A program made the translations under genes and the position numbers. A stretch of DNA of 64,000 nt from Callorhinus ursinus (taxonomy: Eukaryota > Chordata > Mammalia > Carnivora > Otariidae): the NCBI RefSeq assembly GCF_003265705.1, contig NW_020312785.1:23219182-23283181 (forward strand), read 5' to 3'. This document shows positions 45,791 through 57,032 of the stretch, piece by piece. The notes under the pieces were generated by a model. The model made no database searches. It was not told where the DNA came from and worked only from the letters and a program-made list of their open reading frames with translations. Positions within the stretch are counted from its first letter, which is position 1. Every line of letters begins with the position of its first letter.

Positions 45791-47284
45791 TTGATTTTGG
45801 GAACTGGAAAGAAAACAATAGAAGTGCTTTGCTTTATTGTAAGAAGTTTTTAAGAAAATTAATACAAAAGTCCCTAGTGAGGACGGTGATAAGAATTTAG
45901 AGGGGGGAGCAATCGTATTCAGTTGGGGCATGCCAGGCACTGCCTGTTCCCCAGCCTCTGCTGCCTTCCATCTCTACCTAGCTGAGGCCACATTATCTAC
46001 AAGTTCCCCCAGGCCACATCTTTAGAACCAAACCCTATTTTAGACAAGAACGTGGTACAGAACTCTAAAATCGGTACAACCAATTTTAGCAACACATCAA
46101 TCATGCTGCTAGTCCAGTCCTGATCCTGTAAGAAGACTCCTGCCTTGGTCCACTAAACTCCAGGTGACCATTTTGGTTCTTCAGTTCCTTCAGTAGTATA
46201 GCTCTATCTCCCTCTTGCATTGTCACCCACTTCTTAATGACAGACTTCCCAGATGTCCAGTACTTGCCAACACGTTTGGGCAGACCCGATCCCTCTGATT
46301 TCCACATCGCCTTTGCCAATGCCATTTCTTCACATTCACCCTCACTGCAAACCAGCCCCCTGTCTGTTATTCCTTATCTATCCTTCAAAATGCATGGATG
46401 CTTGCTATCATAAGCTTCCTATAGCTACATCTGTTTCTCCCGGGTCATGTTTTTCCCAGCAAGTGGGCCCGCTGTGACTACCTAGGGTGCCCAGTCAAGT
46501 TTTAATGCTTCACCTGCTGCTTTCACAAAGGTGCTACGGTTCTTCCTCCACATAAGAAAATGCCCCGAGACAAGCAACACCCACGAGATGACATCTCATG
46601 ACTACTTCTGAGGAGTATTCCATTCTGATAGTCGGGTCAGCCATCCTGATAGTCAGTGGGGAGGGATTTTGTGATTATAACTTTTAGCATTATGTTTCAT
46701 AACCACAAAATGAAGCAAACAGCTGCTGTTACTGGAGCAGGAACTGCACTTAGATAACTCAGCAAACAGAATCAGGAGCAGAAAGTAACAATTCCTCTCT
46801 CCATCCTCAAAGAAAGATCTATGCTTTTTCCACATAGAAATTGTACCCAAGGATGAATTTAACCTTCTCTGTTTGAACTAATGTGAACAACTCGAACATA
46901 ACACACAGTAATTTGTACGTTGTAGACCCTACAATGCACATAAACCGAACTGACTGCCCATCCTTGGCATCTCAGCATGATTTTACTGTTCTCTGATATA
47001 CAGTGTGTGTGCAGCAACTCTTGTTAAGGATGTGAGGGGCAGCATGTCGTGCAGAAATACGTTCCTGCAATCCAAAGACTCAATTATTTGCTCTAGGTAT
47101 TTTGGAAATTAGAAAATTGAGATATTTCTCATCATACGTACCTTATGAATAGCGAGAACCTTGTGTTTGTATTTTTTTATTTTTATAAGTTGGTATTTTT
47201 TTAAAAAATTGACTTAATTTATCCAGGGGTAAAAGGTCAATAATCTTTAGAGAAGCTTTAACCTATGCTGCTGCATTATTTAAT
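45791..47284. other. Unassigned; contains one unexplained short frame
   Basis: 45890-46640 is noticeably less AT-rich than its neighbours and matches no repeat I know. On the minus strand 46101-46325 is a 74-codon ATG-to-TGA frame rich in lysine and glutamate, with a purine at -3 and G at +4 around the ATG. It might be a worn processed pseudogene, but I cannot name a parent. The rest shows nothing. Confidence 0.35.
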
Positions 47285-47473
47285 ACAGTAGTCACCAGCC
47301 ATACATGGTTATTTAAAGTAAAAATTAAAATACTTAAAATTAAATAAAATTACAAATTCAATTCCTCTGTTACACTAGTCACATTTTAAATACTCAGTAG
47401 CTACGGGCAGCTAGTGGTTACCATATTGTCAGTGCATTTCCATCATTCGTACAAGTTCTATTGGACAACACTG
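47285..47473. mobile_element. Non-autonomous hAT-like element
   Basis: 'acagtagtcaccagccatac' with 'atggttatttaaagtaaaaa' at the left and 'agctacgggcagctagtggt', 'taccatattgtcagtgcatt' and 'gttctattggacaacactg' at the right. This is the layout of a common eutherian MITE-like hAT element whose ends read CAGTGTTGTCCAATAG on the minus strand. The AT-rich centre is typical. I cannot give the exact family number. Confidence 0.7.
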
Positions 47474-48679
47474 TAAATCTAGAGAAGAAAGAATTCCAGT
47501 GATTTTTTTTGATGGTGATATATATGAAATATTTAAATGATGTCACAAAGAAATGGTTAACTCTCAAAAGGCTTTGGTAGCATCAGAGTGAGAAGCGGGA
47601 GATGCTATAGAATACTAAAGGCCCATTTTTTCCCTAATAAAAATATTCATGTCCTTATAAATTGAATTAGGCTAAATTTCTACGTAATGTCATATATTAC
47701 TATGAAATGGTTTTCTCTGCAATGACTCTGCAATGAGTCAAAGCATATCTTTTGCTATAAGTTTTAAACATCTAATCACAATTTTTTCCTGATTCATTAG
47801 CAGCCTACAGTAGCTTGAAAATATAAGGCGCCTATCTTACAAAATCATGCTATAATATGTAATGTCCCATTTAGAAAAATATATCTAGAGTCTGTTTCAT
47901 ACGAATGTGTGTGGGCCAATTTTCAAATCTCTTCAAGTGTTGAATCCATATAGAACTGAATTAAACCAGATCTAAAAGTAATAGCTATAATAATAATAAT
48001 ATCTATTCAGATGATTTTAATCTGCAGAAAAAAATTTGTTTTGCACATATAGCTTAAAATGTTAAACACACTGAAGGTGTCAAGTAAAGCAATTAAAATA
48101 AATGTAAGGCTACAAATTAAAAAATATATGTATAGTCATGTCATGATTATACCGGAAAAAAATCATTTTGATTCTTTCATACCACTTATCACCCAATTTT
48201 AGTTTTGAAAAAAAAAATTATGCCAGGCAAGCTCTTGGGTTGAGAATCACAGAGGTGAATAACACAAAAATGTCTTTTGAGAACTCTACCATCTGTTGAG
48301 GGAGGAAGGCAAGCGGGATGGTTAGTTTTGTCTGTTCAGTGATTCTGGTAGTCCATCTACAAGTTTGGCTAACTAGTCAGTCTAACAGTTTGCATATTCT
48401 GACTAGCTGCAGTTGTCAAGTTATGCTAAGAATTGACCAGTAATGCCTAGTATGTCACATCTCAACTGAGCATACATACTTGTTACAAGAGGAAAATGGC
48501 AGAATTTTCATGGGCCTTAGCTTTACTATATGCTCCAGCTTCAAAATTCTCCATTTATATTTCTTTGTCATTGCAATGGCAACCTTTTTAGAAGCAGAAT
48601 ATTTTAAAGGAGATTTTTTCAAATATTCTAACAATTGTTTCTCTTTACATTTTCAGTAATTTCATGTATCTCATAGATG
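47474..48679. other. Unassigned AT-rich sequence
   Basis: 1.2 kb without a gene or named repeat. A short (ATA)n lies at 47988-48003. Confidence 0.45.
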
Positions 48680-49140
48680 GTTCATTTATTTTTTCATTGA
48701 GGTTCAGCCCTACTGAATACCTTTCAAGTAGAATTAGTGTCTTCCTCCTTAATGTTCTATTACAACTTATACATATCACGGTTGTAGTATTCTGTATTGT
48801 GTTTATTTGTTTAGATGCTTATTTTCACACACTAGATAATAATGTCTCATGGTAAGGAATTATGTCTCAGTGGTTTTGTCCCTCATGTTTGTCAGTCTTA
48901 GGTCTTTGGTGAATGAATAAATAAATGAATGAGTGAACTGCTACAAATAACTAATTATTATTTATTTTATGTAACTCCTGGGGGAACCTTCACTCCTTCA
49001 CCTAACTACACTAGACATCCCTGCCTTCTTTGCTGTATTTCTTACAATTAACACTTTCACGCATTTAGGAATTTATTAATATTTGTTTCCTACCTTGAAA
49101 ATAGGTCCTTTGAAGCACAGATCTCATCTGTTAGAGGGAA
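48680..49140 (+). repeat. Two L2-like 3' tails in succession
   Basis: 48770-48945 ends in 'gaatgaataaataaatgaat', the L2 terminal repeat. 48975-49140 ('ctttgctgtatttcttacaa', 'agcacagatctcatctgtta') reads like a second end block. Both are decayed. Confidence 0.55.
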
Positions 49141-49259
49141 TAGAAAACTAAATAATAAGAAAGAGCAAAATAAGAAAACAGCAAAAAGACCACAACTGGG
49201 ATGTAGATTGGAAACTCAGTAGTCAGAGTGATATTTATAGCTTTGAACATATATGACTA

Positions 49260-49650
49260 CATTCAAGGGATCAAAAGAGAGGATCAAAGGACAAGTGCTG
49301 GAGGCTTGAATAACAGCCACATTTAAGGATTCAGGAAAGGGAAAAAAAATGAAAGAAAGAAGTAGAAGCAATGGCTAGAGGTAGGAGAATCAGAAAATGA
49401 AGAGTCACAGAAGGCAAGGGAAAAAAAAAATAGTTCAAGGAATAAAGGTTTAATGACACTACATGCTCTAGATAGGTCAAGTAGCACTGAAGAAAGGTAA
49501 TTAAATTCAAAGGTTGTGGATGACATTTGGGAAATTAATTTCAATACAGAAGTAGAAGTTTAACCACATACAGTGAGGGAGATTTGTAAGAGGATAGATT
49601 GTCCAAAGCAGTAGTTTTAGAGTACCTGTTAAAGGATTTGGGCAAAGAAT
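49260..49650 (-). repeat. L2-like fragment, antisense
   Basis: Purine-rich + strand with 'agaagtagaagcaatggcta' and 'tctagataggtcaagtagca', in the style of the antisense L2 coding region. Tentative. Confidence 0.4.
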
Positions 49651-50194
49651 GGAAACAAAACATTACAGTACACATTACAGTACTTTACCATTTAGTAAGA
49701 AATTAGATCAAAGTTTCCAAAAGTCAAGTCAATGGACAGAATACGCCCAATCTGGTTGTGGATAGCAATGGGGGTGTTGGTAATGTTTGCAGTATCTCTA
49801 ATGTCAGTCATGATACTTACTTCCCTTATTCTGTGATCCTTCTTTGAGACAGAAGAGAACTTTACTATTGAACTTTGTGACTTATTTTTGCAATAATGAA
49901 GAGCATATTACATATGTGCCAGGAGTGAATAAAAGTTCTAATTTTCTGCAAATCTGTACTTACTTATAAGCAATATAAGACATATGATACATGGAAACTA
50001 AAAGTTCGAAATGTATTAGTAAATAGTATTTTTTCACCCCTAACTAAAGATTATAGAAAAAAACCCAATAAGTTATCTTGGAAATACTTACAAGATAAAA
50101 ATAAACACTTAAATTTAAATATGTACATTTTAAAAGTACATACATGCCCAAACAGTTTTTAAAGTTAAAATAAAAGTATATTTTATATATTCAA
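49651..50194. other. Unassigned sequence
   Basis: 540 bp with no feature recognised. Confidence 0.45.
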
Positions 50195-50634
50195 TAGACA
50201 TTATTCATTCAGTTAAGGATTTATTACAAGCTTACTTTGTGCCAGGCACTGCTCTAGGTGCTTGGAATATGTCAGTGAACAAAAACAAAGATCCCTATTC
50301 TTATAGAGCTTATTTCCCAGGGAAACAGAGTCAAGCAATTAGCACAATAAACAAGCAAGGATATATTGTAGCAGAAGGTGGTAGAAGCTATGGATGAAAG
50401 AAAAAGTAGAGCAGAGTATGGAAAATGGGGTAGGAAGGCAGAGTGTAGTCTTAAATAGATGGTCAGGGTAGGTATCATGGGGAGGTGAACTTGGGCCAAG
50501 GCTTAAAGGAGGAAGGATACAAGGTAAGCCAAGAGGATAGCTGGGGAAGAGCATTCCCAGGAAAGGAGACAAAAGGCTTGTGATGGTCAAGAAACAGCAG
50601 GAAGGCCAGTGTAGTAGAAAAAGTGTGCAAGGAG
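50195..50634 (-). repeat. L2 LINE, antisense, 3' part
   Basis: 'cattcagttaaggatttatt', 'ctttgtgccaggcactgctc' and 'taggtgcttggaatatgtca' are the classic reverse-complement end of L2. 'ggcttaaaggaggaaggata' and 'agcattcccaggaaaggaga' follow from further inside. It is cut at 50634 by an L1 insertion and resumes at 51232. Antisense frames here (50272-50499, 50339-50641, 50475-50714) are L2 shadows. Confidence 0.88.
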
Positions 50635-51212
50635 CCATCAAAAGGAATGAGATCTTGCCATTTGCAACGACGTGGATGGAACTGGAGGGTGTTATGCTGA
50701 GTGAAATAAGTCAATCAGAGAAAGACATGTATCATATGACCTCACTGATATGAGGAATTCTTAATCTCAGGAACAAACTGAGGGTTGCTGGAGTGGTCGG
50801 GGGTGGGAGGGATGGGGTGGCTGGGTGATAGACATTGGGGAGGGTATGTGCTACGGTGAGCGCTGTGAATTGTGCAAGACTGTTGAATCACAGATCTGTA
50901 CTTCTGAAACAAATAATGCAACATATTTTAAGAAAAAAGAAAAAGAAGAATATAGCAGGAGAGAAAGAATGAAGGGGAGTAAGTCAGAGGGGGAGACGAA
51001 CCAGGAGAGATGATGGACTCTGAAAAACAAACTGAGGTTTCTGGAGGGGAGGAGGGTGGGGGGATGGGTTAGCCTGGTGATGGGTATTGAGGAGGGCACA
51101 TTCTGGATGGAGCACTGGGTGTTATGAACAAACAATGAATCATGGAACACTACACCAAAACAAATTATGTAATATATGGTGATTAACATAACAATAAAAA
51201 AATTAAAAAAAA
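50635..51212 (+). mobile_element. L1 3' end with two tandem 3' UTR modules and 19-bp TSD
   Basis: A 5'-truncated carnivore L1. The first ~110 bp are the end of ORF2 (translating to L-P-F-A-T-T-W-M-E-L-E then a short tail, stop near 50750). Module A follows ('ggaattcttaatctcaggaa', 'cattggggagggtatgtgct', 'tgaatcacagatctgtactt') to about 50925, then an A/G-rich linker with AAAAGAAAAAGAAG. Module B then runs ('gagggggagacgaaccagga', 'gggttagcctggtgatgggt', 'gagcactgggtgttatgaac') to a poly(A) end. One TSD, 'agaaaaagtgtgcaaggag' (50616-50634 and 51213-51231), encloses everything, so A and B arrived together. Confidence 0.93.
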
Positions 51213-51231
51213 AGAAAAAGTGTGCAAGGAG

Positions 51232-51345
51232 AGACTGGCAAGTGGGGACAGGAGGTCAGAGAGGTACTGGGAGGTTGGGGAGTGTGATCAAAGACTATGA
51301 AGACCTTTGTAAGGACCTTGGTTTTATCACAAAGATAATCAAGCC
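51232..51345 (-). repeat. Continuation of the antisense L2
   Basis: 'gaagacctttgtaaggacct' with 'tggttttatcaca' is the next antisense L2 block after the one at 50.6 kb, which supports a single L2 split by the L1. Confidence 0.65.
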
Positions 51346-51886
51346 TCCCTTTCACTGGCTCCTATCAAGACCCGCAAAATTGTGCTGGGGGCACATTAAG
51401 TTTAGGTTTAGTGGATATATTTATGTATGTTTCAGTCTCTTCTGCATATAAGAGTGGTATTCAGGAACATTCCTGTCCCCACTGTGGTGGCTCAGTTGGT
51501 CCATCATGCTTTGAAAGAGCAGGCTATATCATAACATGAAAGTGTGCTTTGGCTCCAGGAGGTGAGATAAAATTTGAAATATATGCAGCTAGAAGCTAAT
51601 CTACAAAGGTTAGTTTCACGGCTCAGATACGAAAGAAAGTTAGCAGAAGTTTTCTCAAACTTGAAAACAATCTTAGAAAATTATGTGCAATTAACAGTAA
51701 ATAATTGTGAAGCTGAAAGAAAAAAAATAAAATAGTAATAAAAAAACAAAATTCTGCCATACAAAAGACTTTTTAGTTGTTCTATAAAACATGATCGTAT
51801 AAGATTACTCTCAGATGAAGAGATAAAAGAATACGCAGCCAAAAAAATGGGGAAATGTATTAAGCAGTTAATAACATCATGTCGGT
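51346..51886. other. Unassigned sequence
   Basis: 540 bp without a recognisable feature; A-rich at 51716-51760. Confidence 0.45.
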
Positions 51887-52165
51887 TTTTTTTCGGACGT
51901 CATTATATTTATTTTTTACATTTAAATTCAATTAATTAACATATAATGTATTATTAGTTTCAGAGGTAGAGGTCAGTGATCCAACAGTCTTATAGAATAC
52001 CCAGTGCTCATTACATCATATGCCCTCCTTAACGTCCATCACCCAGTTACCCCATCTCTGGGGAAACCTCCAGCAACCCTCAGTTTTGTTTCCTATGATT
52101 AAGAGTCTCTTATGGTTTCTCTCCCTCTCTGATTTCATCTTGTTTTAGTTTTTCTAATTTGGTGA
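51887..52165 (-). mobile_element. Older carnivore L1 3' end, antisense
   Basis: The + strand reads T-rich, then 'cattttaaattcaattaatt'-like sequence at about 51922-51940, 'aacatataatgtattattag', 'gaatacccagtgctcattac', 'ccatcacccagttaccccat' and 'gattaagagtctcttatggt'. This is a third kind of L1 3' UTR, different from modules A and B though it shares the 'cccagtgct' block with B. It ends near 'gatttcatcttgttttag'. Confidence 0.88.
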
Positions 52166-52729
52166 TATTTGTAGTATTGTCAGATTTTTTTCCAGTTTAT
52201 AATTTGGTTGATTTTTTTTTTCATTTACATTAACTTCTGAAGACAAATCTTTTGTTGTTGTTTGTTTGTTTAAGAGAGAGCTATATTTTATAAGCTTTAA
52301 CCCCCAAATCCCCAAATCTATCCTTGCTTTGAGTAAAATGGAGAGGAATTTCAGGATTTTAGCTGGGGAATAGACAGCGACAGAAAAGGCATGAGTGAGC
52401 AAGGAGGAACTCAGGAGAGTTCTAACATTAAAGAATACCCAAGGCGAGAGAACAGGAAGAAGCAGCAAAGATCTAAGAGCCACCACAAAGAGAAGAAGAA
52501 AAACAAGAGAGGGCTTTGCGCTGGAATTCAAGTGACAAAAATGTATAAAGTAGGCAGTGAGCAACTGTGTCCATTAATGGATTTAATTTCAAGTGAATCA
52601 ACAACACGGTGTGGGGTGGGTTTTTTTTTAATATTTCTGATAGACAAAATGTCTAATGTTTAAATTGATTTTACATTTTCCCATTTTTTTTCATATTTTC
52701 ACTCAAGGTGTTTTCAAAATTATCTTGTG
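52166..52729. other. Unassigned sequence
   Basis: The first part has GTT simple repeats (52251-52272). 52300-52580 is purine-rich and may be antisense L2, not firm. The frames of 136 (minus) and 90 codons crossing here have no recognisable domain. Confidence 0.4.
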
Positions 52730-52890
52730 GGTTCATGTATATGCTTTCCTCATTTGGCTATGAGCTCCTTGAAGAGACACGGCATCTTCATTTTGTATCC
52801 TCGGCATATAGTTTGATGCTTGGCGCATATAGTCTGATGCTTGGCACATGATAGCTGTTCATTCAGTGCTCAGTGAGTGAGAGAGTAAAG
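52730..52890 (+). repeat. L2 3' tail with an internal 21-bp duplication
   Basis: 'ggctatgagctccttgaaga' starts a standard L2 end block. Inside it, 'gcatatagtttgatgcttgg' (unit 52804-52824) is repeated at once as 'gcatatagtctgatgcttgg' (52825-52845) with one mismatch. It ends 'gctgttcattcagtgctcag'. Confidence 0.78.
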
Positions 52891-53719
52891 GGGCAAAACA
52901 AAGTAAAATGTTAGGTTTCCCATTTCAGTTGAGGGTTCGTCCTAAAAAGATACAATTTCTGGAAATAATGATTCACACTTTACCAATTTCAGAAGTCAGG
53001 AGCCAGGAAAACTTAACAGTAAATCATCCACACTGAACATGCCAATAAATGCATTTTATTAAAAGGTCTCTTTGTTGAATGTTAATTTTGTGAGTGTCCT
53101 GGATCAAGGATTAGGGAAAAGGAGCTGGTCAGGTAGACAGCAAGTAGCCTTTAGATGATTAGAAACATACTTTTCCAGGAAGTTCCTTTGTATCGCAGAT
53201 GCAGACCTCCTGTTTCCCTTTTTTTGAAAAGGGGGGACGGGTGTTACATAAAGAAGCTTGGAGGCCTCTAGTAAAGCTACATTTTATCCCAGGAGCTTTC
53301 TCATCTCCTCCAGTTCCACTGGTTACTTCCTCCTGATGATGACCTTTTTGCTACATAGTCTATTCCAAGGTCAACTTTCTTACATTTCTCTTTAAAGTCA
53401 AAGGTCCTTTCTACTTCAATTTCAAACACCATTCTCAATTGCTTACATCTAAGATTTACTCAAAGAGTCTGTCCTCTGTGGATTAAGAGAATTGTAATCT
53501 TCATATATAGATGCTAATGCATTAAACACAGACTTTTAAATGTATTTTAAAGATTACTTTGTCTCATTTCTGACTTGTATGGCATCCTCACTATGTCTAC
53601 AATTGCATCTGTCATACCCATGTACAGATATAGTGTGACTTGCAGGAGGTCAGATATTAAGTCTTGTTCCTTATTTTCAGAGTCCTCAATGCAGGTTATG
53701 AATATGTAGTCATTTAATC
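52891..53719. other. Unassigned sequence
   Basis: 830 bp, no gene or named repeat. Confidence 0.45.
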
Positions 53720-53850
53720 ATAAATTCACAGCTTTCCAATTACTACCTGGGTGACCTCAGCAAATTTTTTAACCTCTATGAAGCTTAGATTCAATACTGA
53801 AATATAGATATTAGCTAGAATAACCATGTAATTTATTTTCCAAACAGAGA
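53720..53850 (+). repeat. MIR fragment, sense
   Basis: 'aattactacctgggtgacct' with 'cagcaaattttttaacctct' and 'atgaagcttagattcaatac' is the MIR core in sense orientation. Confidence 0.7.
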
Positions 53851-54724
53851 AACTACTGTGAATGGTAGAGAATGCTAATAATAATTTTACTCTAGGAAAA
53901 TAGGCATAAATCTGAACCATTCAAAAGAATCCAGGACATATGGTCATTCTACTAATAATAGTACCTAACATTATTAAATGAGAAAATAACAAAAGCATGT
54001 AGACTTAGAACATAGAACTGTAAATCTTCAATAAATGCTAGATTATTGTTATTAATATTGTCTTGTGGTATTTTTGACCTAGGAAAACCCTTGAGTCACT
54101 TTTGGTCTGTAGTAGGTGTCACCCTACCAAGAAATTAAACGAGCCAGGACGGTATAATTGTTATTCCACTTTTGCTTCCTTTATATTTTCTTTTGATGGT
54201 ATATTCCAAAGTTAAACCATTCTCACCATGATACAGTTTTTAATCTGGATGCAATAAATGAAATATTTTGCTGAACTGAACATTTGTTTAGTAGAATCCC
54301 ATCCTCAGTAGAGATTTAGAAGAGCTGATCAATTTTTTGAATGAGCCCTGAAGGATTATTTTGAAACTGGTCTCAGTCTCTCATTTGTAAGACAGAATCA
54401 CTTCAATTCCTTTAATTTCTCCTCCTAAGTATAATTTTCCAGTTCTTCCATTTATGTGGCTCTCCCATGAACCCTACACAAAGTTCATTTAACTCCTTCA
54501 GGAGCCTCAAATTGGACACTATCCTCTAATAAAGATAAAATGTTGAGTATAAGAAGAGAACATTGAAATTATTATATTCTAATCTGGCATTCTAGTAAAA
54601 CATTTTTGCATGTATATTTAATGTCATGCTTGATTTGTTACTTTCTGCAGAATAAACATAGCCTCTGTCTCCTAGGAGCTTACAATAAAAAAAAAAAATA
54701 CAGACTTCTTTAGGTCGTTAAGAT
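53851..54724. other. Unassigned sequence
   Basis: 870 bp, nothing recognised beyond an A run at 54688-54698. Confidence 0.45.
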
Positions 54725-54900
54725 TTTTATGGTGGTGTAGCCCCTAGACTGAGAGTTCCACAAGGACCAAAACCATGTTCGTTTTTATCACCAGTGTATA
54801 ACCAGCTTCTAGTAGAGGGCTTGCTGCACCATAGGCTGCTAGCAAATTATTTGCTGAATAGATGAATGAATGATTGGATGAGCAAATGAATACATGAAGT
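54725..54900 (+). repeat. L2 3' tail
   Basis: 'cctagactgagagttccaca', 'cgtttttatcaccagtgtat' and 'aattatttgctgaatagatg' with 'aatgaatgattgg' form the L2 end block. Confidence 0.8.
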
Positions 54901-54961
54901 CAGACATCGATAAGTGACTACTCAGTAAAGGAAGTGAATCATTTATTAAAAGTATGCACAA

Positions 54962-55170
54962 GGGATGCCTGGGTGGCTCAGTCAGTTAAGCATCTGCCTT
55001 CAGCTCAGGTCACAATCCCAGGGTCCTGGGATCGAGTCCCTCATCGGACTCCCTGCTCAGCAGGGAGCCTGCTTCTCCCTCTCCTGCTCCCCCGGCTTGT
55101 GTTCCCTCACTCGCTGTGTCTCTCTTTGTCAAATAAACAAAATCTTAAAAAAATAAAATAAAATAAAAAT
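54962..55170 (+). mobile_element. SINEC whose tail hosts the long L1
   Basis: Head 'gggatgcctgggtggctcag', B-box-like 'ggatcgagtccc', CT-rich body and 'gtcaaataaacaaaatctta', then an A-rich tail. Its left TSD copy 'taaaagtatgcacaa' is at 54947-54961. No right copy follows the tail; the match lies 6.2 kb downstream at 61343-61357, just past the L1. The L1 therefore inserted into this SINE's A-rich tail, and 61321-61342 is the rest of that tail. Confidence 0.93.
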
Positions 55171-55171
55171 A

Positions 55172-56058
55172 GGACTGGGAAAGATGGCAGAGGAGTAGGG
55201 GACCCTATTTCAACTGGTCCCTGGAATTGAGCTGCATATCTACCAGACCACTCTGAGCATCCACGAAACCAGCCTGAGATGTAAGAAAATCTGGATCTCT
55301 ACAAACAGAATATCGCAGGCGGTTGGTTTCAAGGTATGAAGCAGGGAGCCATGATTCCCCGGAGAGATATCAGAGGATAAACGGCAGCGGGAGGGTGCCT
55401 GGCCGTGGGGATCCTACACGGCAGGTGAGTGACAGCCTCGCTCGCTGGGGACGAGGCACAGACTCGCAGACCAGTAGTGGTGGGGAAAGGATTTTAGGGC
55501 AGCCCCCGGGGTGCAAACCCGGGGCAGAAACCCGGAGCAGCGGGGTCGTGCGTGCGATCTGGGGGCGGCTGGCGGTTTTAGAAGCACAAAGGGCAGAGAC
55601 ATGCTCCCACCGGGAGGGAGGACTGGGGGCGCTGCGGAGGGCCACAGGACCTAGGCCGCTGCAGTTTATAGCAGCACGGACAGAAACAGAGACGGTGTGG
55701 CCTGGAGAGCTCACTGAGGAATAGACTGCAGTCTCTCCGCTCTGAGGCAGAGGGTTGGAAATGCTCTCTTCTGCTCTGACTCACGGAAGAGACGTGGAAA
55801 GCCGCCAGGGAAAGCCACCAGAGAACAAAAGCACCAAAAACTGATTCCCACTGAGCCCATCCCCCGCCACAGGGAGGCAGGGCAACTCCGCCCAGACAGG
55901 GTTGCCTGAGTAATAGCGCGGCAGGCCCCTCCCCCAGAAGACAGGCTGGGAAAACAAGGGGCCAGCGCCCCTAAGATCCCAAGAAAACAGGTGCATCTTG
56001 CTTGGGTTCTGGTCAATAATTTGGACTCTATACATTCCCTCAAACACCCATCAACAGA
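55172..56058 (+). promoter_or_regulatory. L1 5' UTR / internal promoter relic
   Basis: 887 bp upstream of the ORF1 start. It opens with 'aagatggcag' at 55181-55190, which holds the CCAT/ATGG core of a YY1-like site, the element that positions L1 transcription starts in primates. 55370-55960 is the most GC- and CpG-rich part of the window, as expected for an L1 promoter. Frames of 114-133 codons here on both strands are by-products of the GC content. Whether it still drives transcription cannot be judged from sequence. Confidence 0.8.
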
Positions 56059-56952
56059 ATGACTAGGAGGAGGAGCCCCCAAAATAGAAAAGACTCAGGG
56101 ATTATGACTTATGCTGCAGATTTACAAATGGATGCAGAGATAACCAAGATGTCGGAGATGGAATTCAGGCTAGCAATTGTGAAGACAATAGCTAGAATGG
56201 AGAAATCAATTAATGGCAACATAGAGTCTCTAAGGGCAGAAATGAAAGCTGAATTGACAGAACTTAAAAATGTTATCAATGAGATCCAATCCAATCTAGA
56301 TAATCTAACAGCTAAGGTAACTGAGGCAGAAGAATGAATAAGCGACCTATATAAGACAATATAATAGATAAAAAAGGAAAAGAGGAGGCCAGGGAAAAAC
56401 TACTCAGAATCCATAAAAATAGAATCAGAGAAATAAGTGACACCATGAAGCGTTCCGAAGTCAGAATAATTGGAATCCCGGAGGGAGTGGAGAGAGAGAG
56501 AGAGAGGACTAGAAGATGTATTTGAGCAAATCGTAGCTGAGAACTTCCCTAATCTGGGGAATGAAACAAACATTCGCGTCCTAGAGGCAGAGAGGGCCCC
56601 CCCCAATATCGAGGAAAACAGGCCAACACCCCGGCATGTAATAGTAAAACTTGCAAATCCTAGAACCAAGGAAACCATCTTAAGGGCAGTTAGGGGGAAG
56701 AGATTTACGTACAGAGGGAGGAACATCAGAATAACATCAGACCTATCCACAGAGACCTGGCAAGCCAGAAAGGCTTGGCAAGACATATTCAGGGTACTAA
56801 ATGAGAAGAACATGCAGCCAAGAATACTTTATCCAGCAAGGCTTTCATTTAGAATGGATGAAGAGATGCAGAGCTTCCACGACGGGCAGAAACTGAAAGA
56901 ATATGTGACCACTAAGCCAGCCCTGCAAGAAGTATTAAGGGGGGTTCTATAA
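56059..56952 (+). pseudogene. L1 ORF1 (RNA-binding chaperone), broken
   Basis: ORF1p is the trimeric RNA-binding protein that packages L1 RNA. The ATG at 56059 opens 92 codons with a basic start (M-T-R-R-R) and a coiled-coil stretch from about residue 30 (heptads in M-E-F-R-L to E-A-E-E), then a TGA at 56335. More stops follow at 56336-56370. The RRM and C-terminal domains are readable at 56470-56952 (A-N-P-R-T-K-E, A-R-K-A-W-Q-D-I, Y-P-A-R-L-S-F). A GA run at 56489-56507 lies at a frame change and probably slipped. Confidence 0.93.
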
Positions 56953-57032
56953 AAGGAGAAAGACCCCAAGAGTGATATACAACAGAAATTTACAGGACAA
57001 TCTATAAAAACAATGTCTTCACAGGCAACAGG

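Noticed and set aside
50339..50641. 100-codon and neighbouring minus-strand frames resembling a membrane protein
   Set aside because: They fall on an antisense L2 copy; the hydrophobic look comes from its CT-rich sense strand.
52154..52564. 136-codon minus-strand frame with a hydrophobic stretch
   Set aside because: CT-rich sequence with no recognisable domain, opening in a purine/pyrimidine-skewed region; no splice or conservation support.
55323..55724. 133-codon sense frame in the L1 5' UTR
   Set aside because: It lies upstream of ORF1 in non-coding L1 sequence and matches no L1 protein.
55711..56082. A 123-codon antisense frame in the L1 5' UTR, reminiscent of the primate antisense ORF0, plus a 114-codon one at 55370-55714
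   Set aside because: Both open on non-ATG codons (TTG and GTG) and lie in GC-rich sequence where long stop-free frames arise easily. No evidence of an ORF0-like gene.
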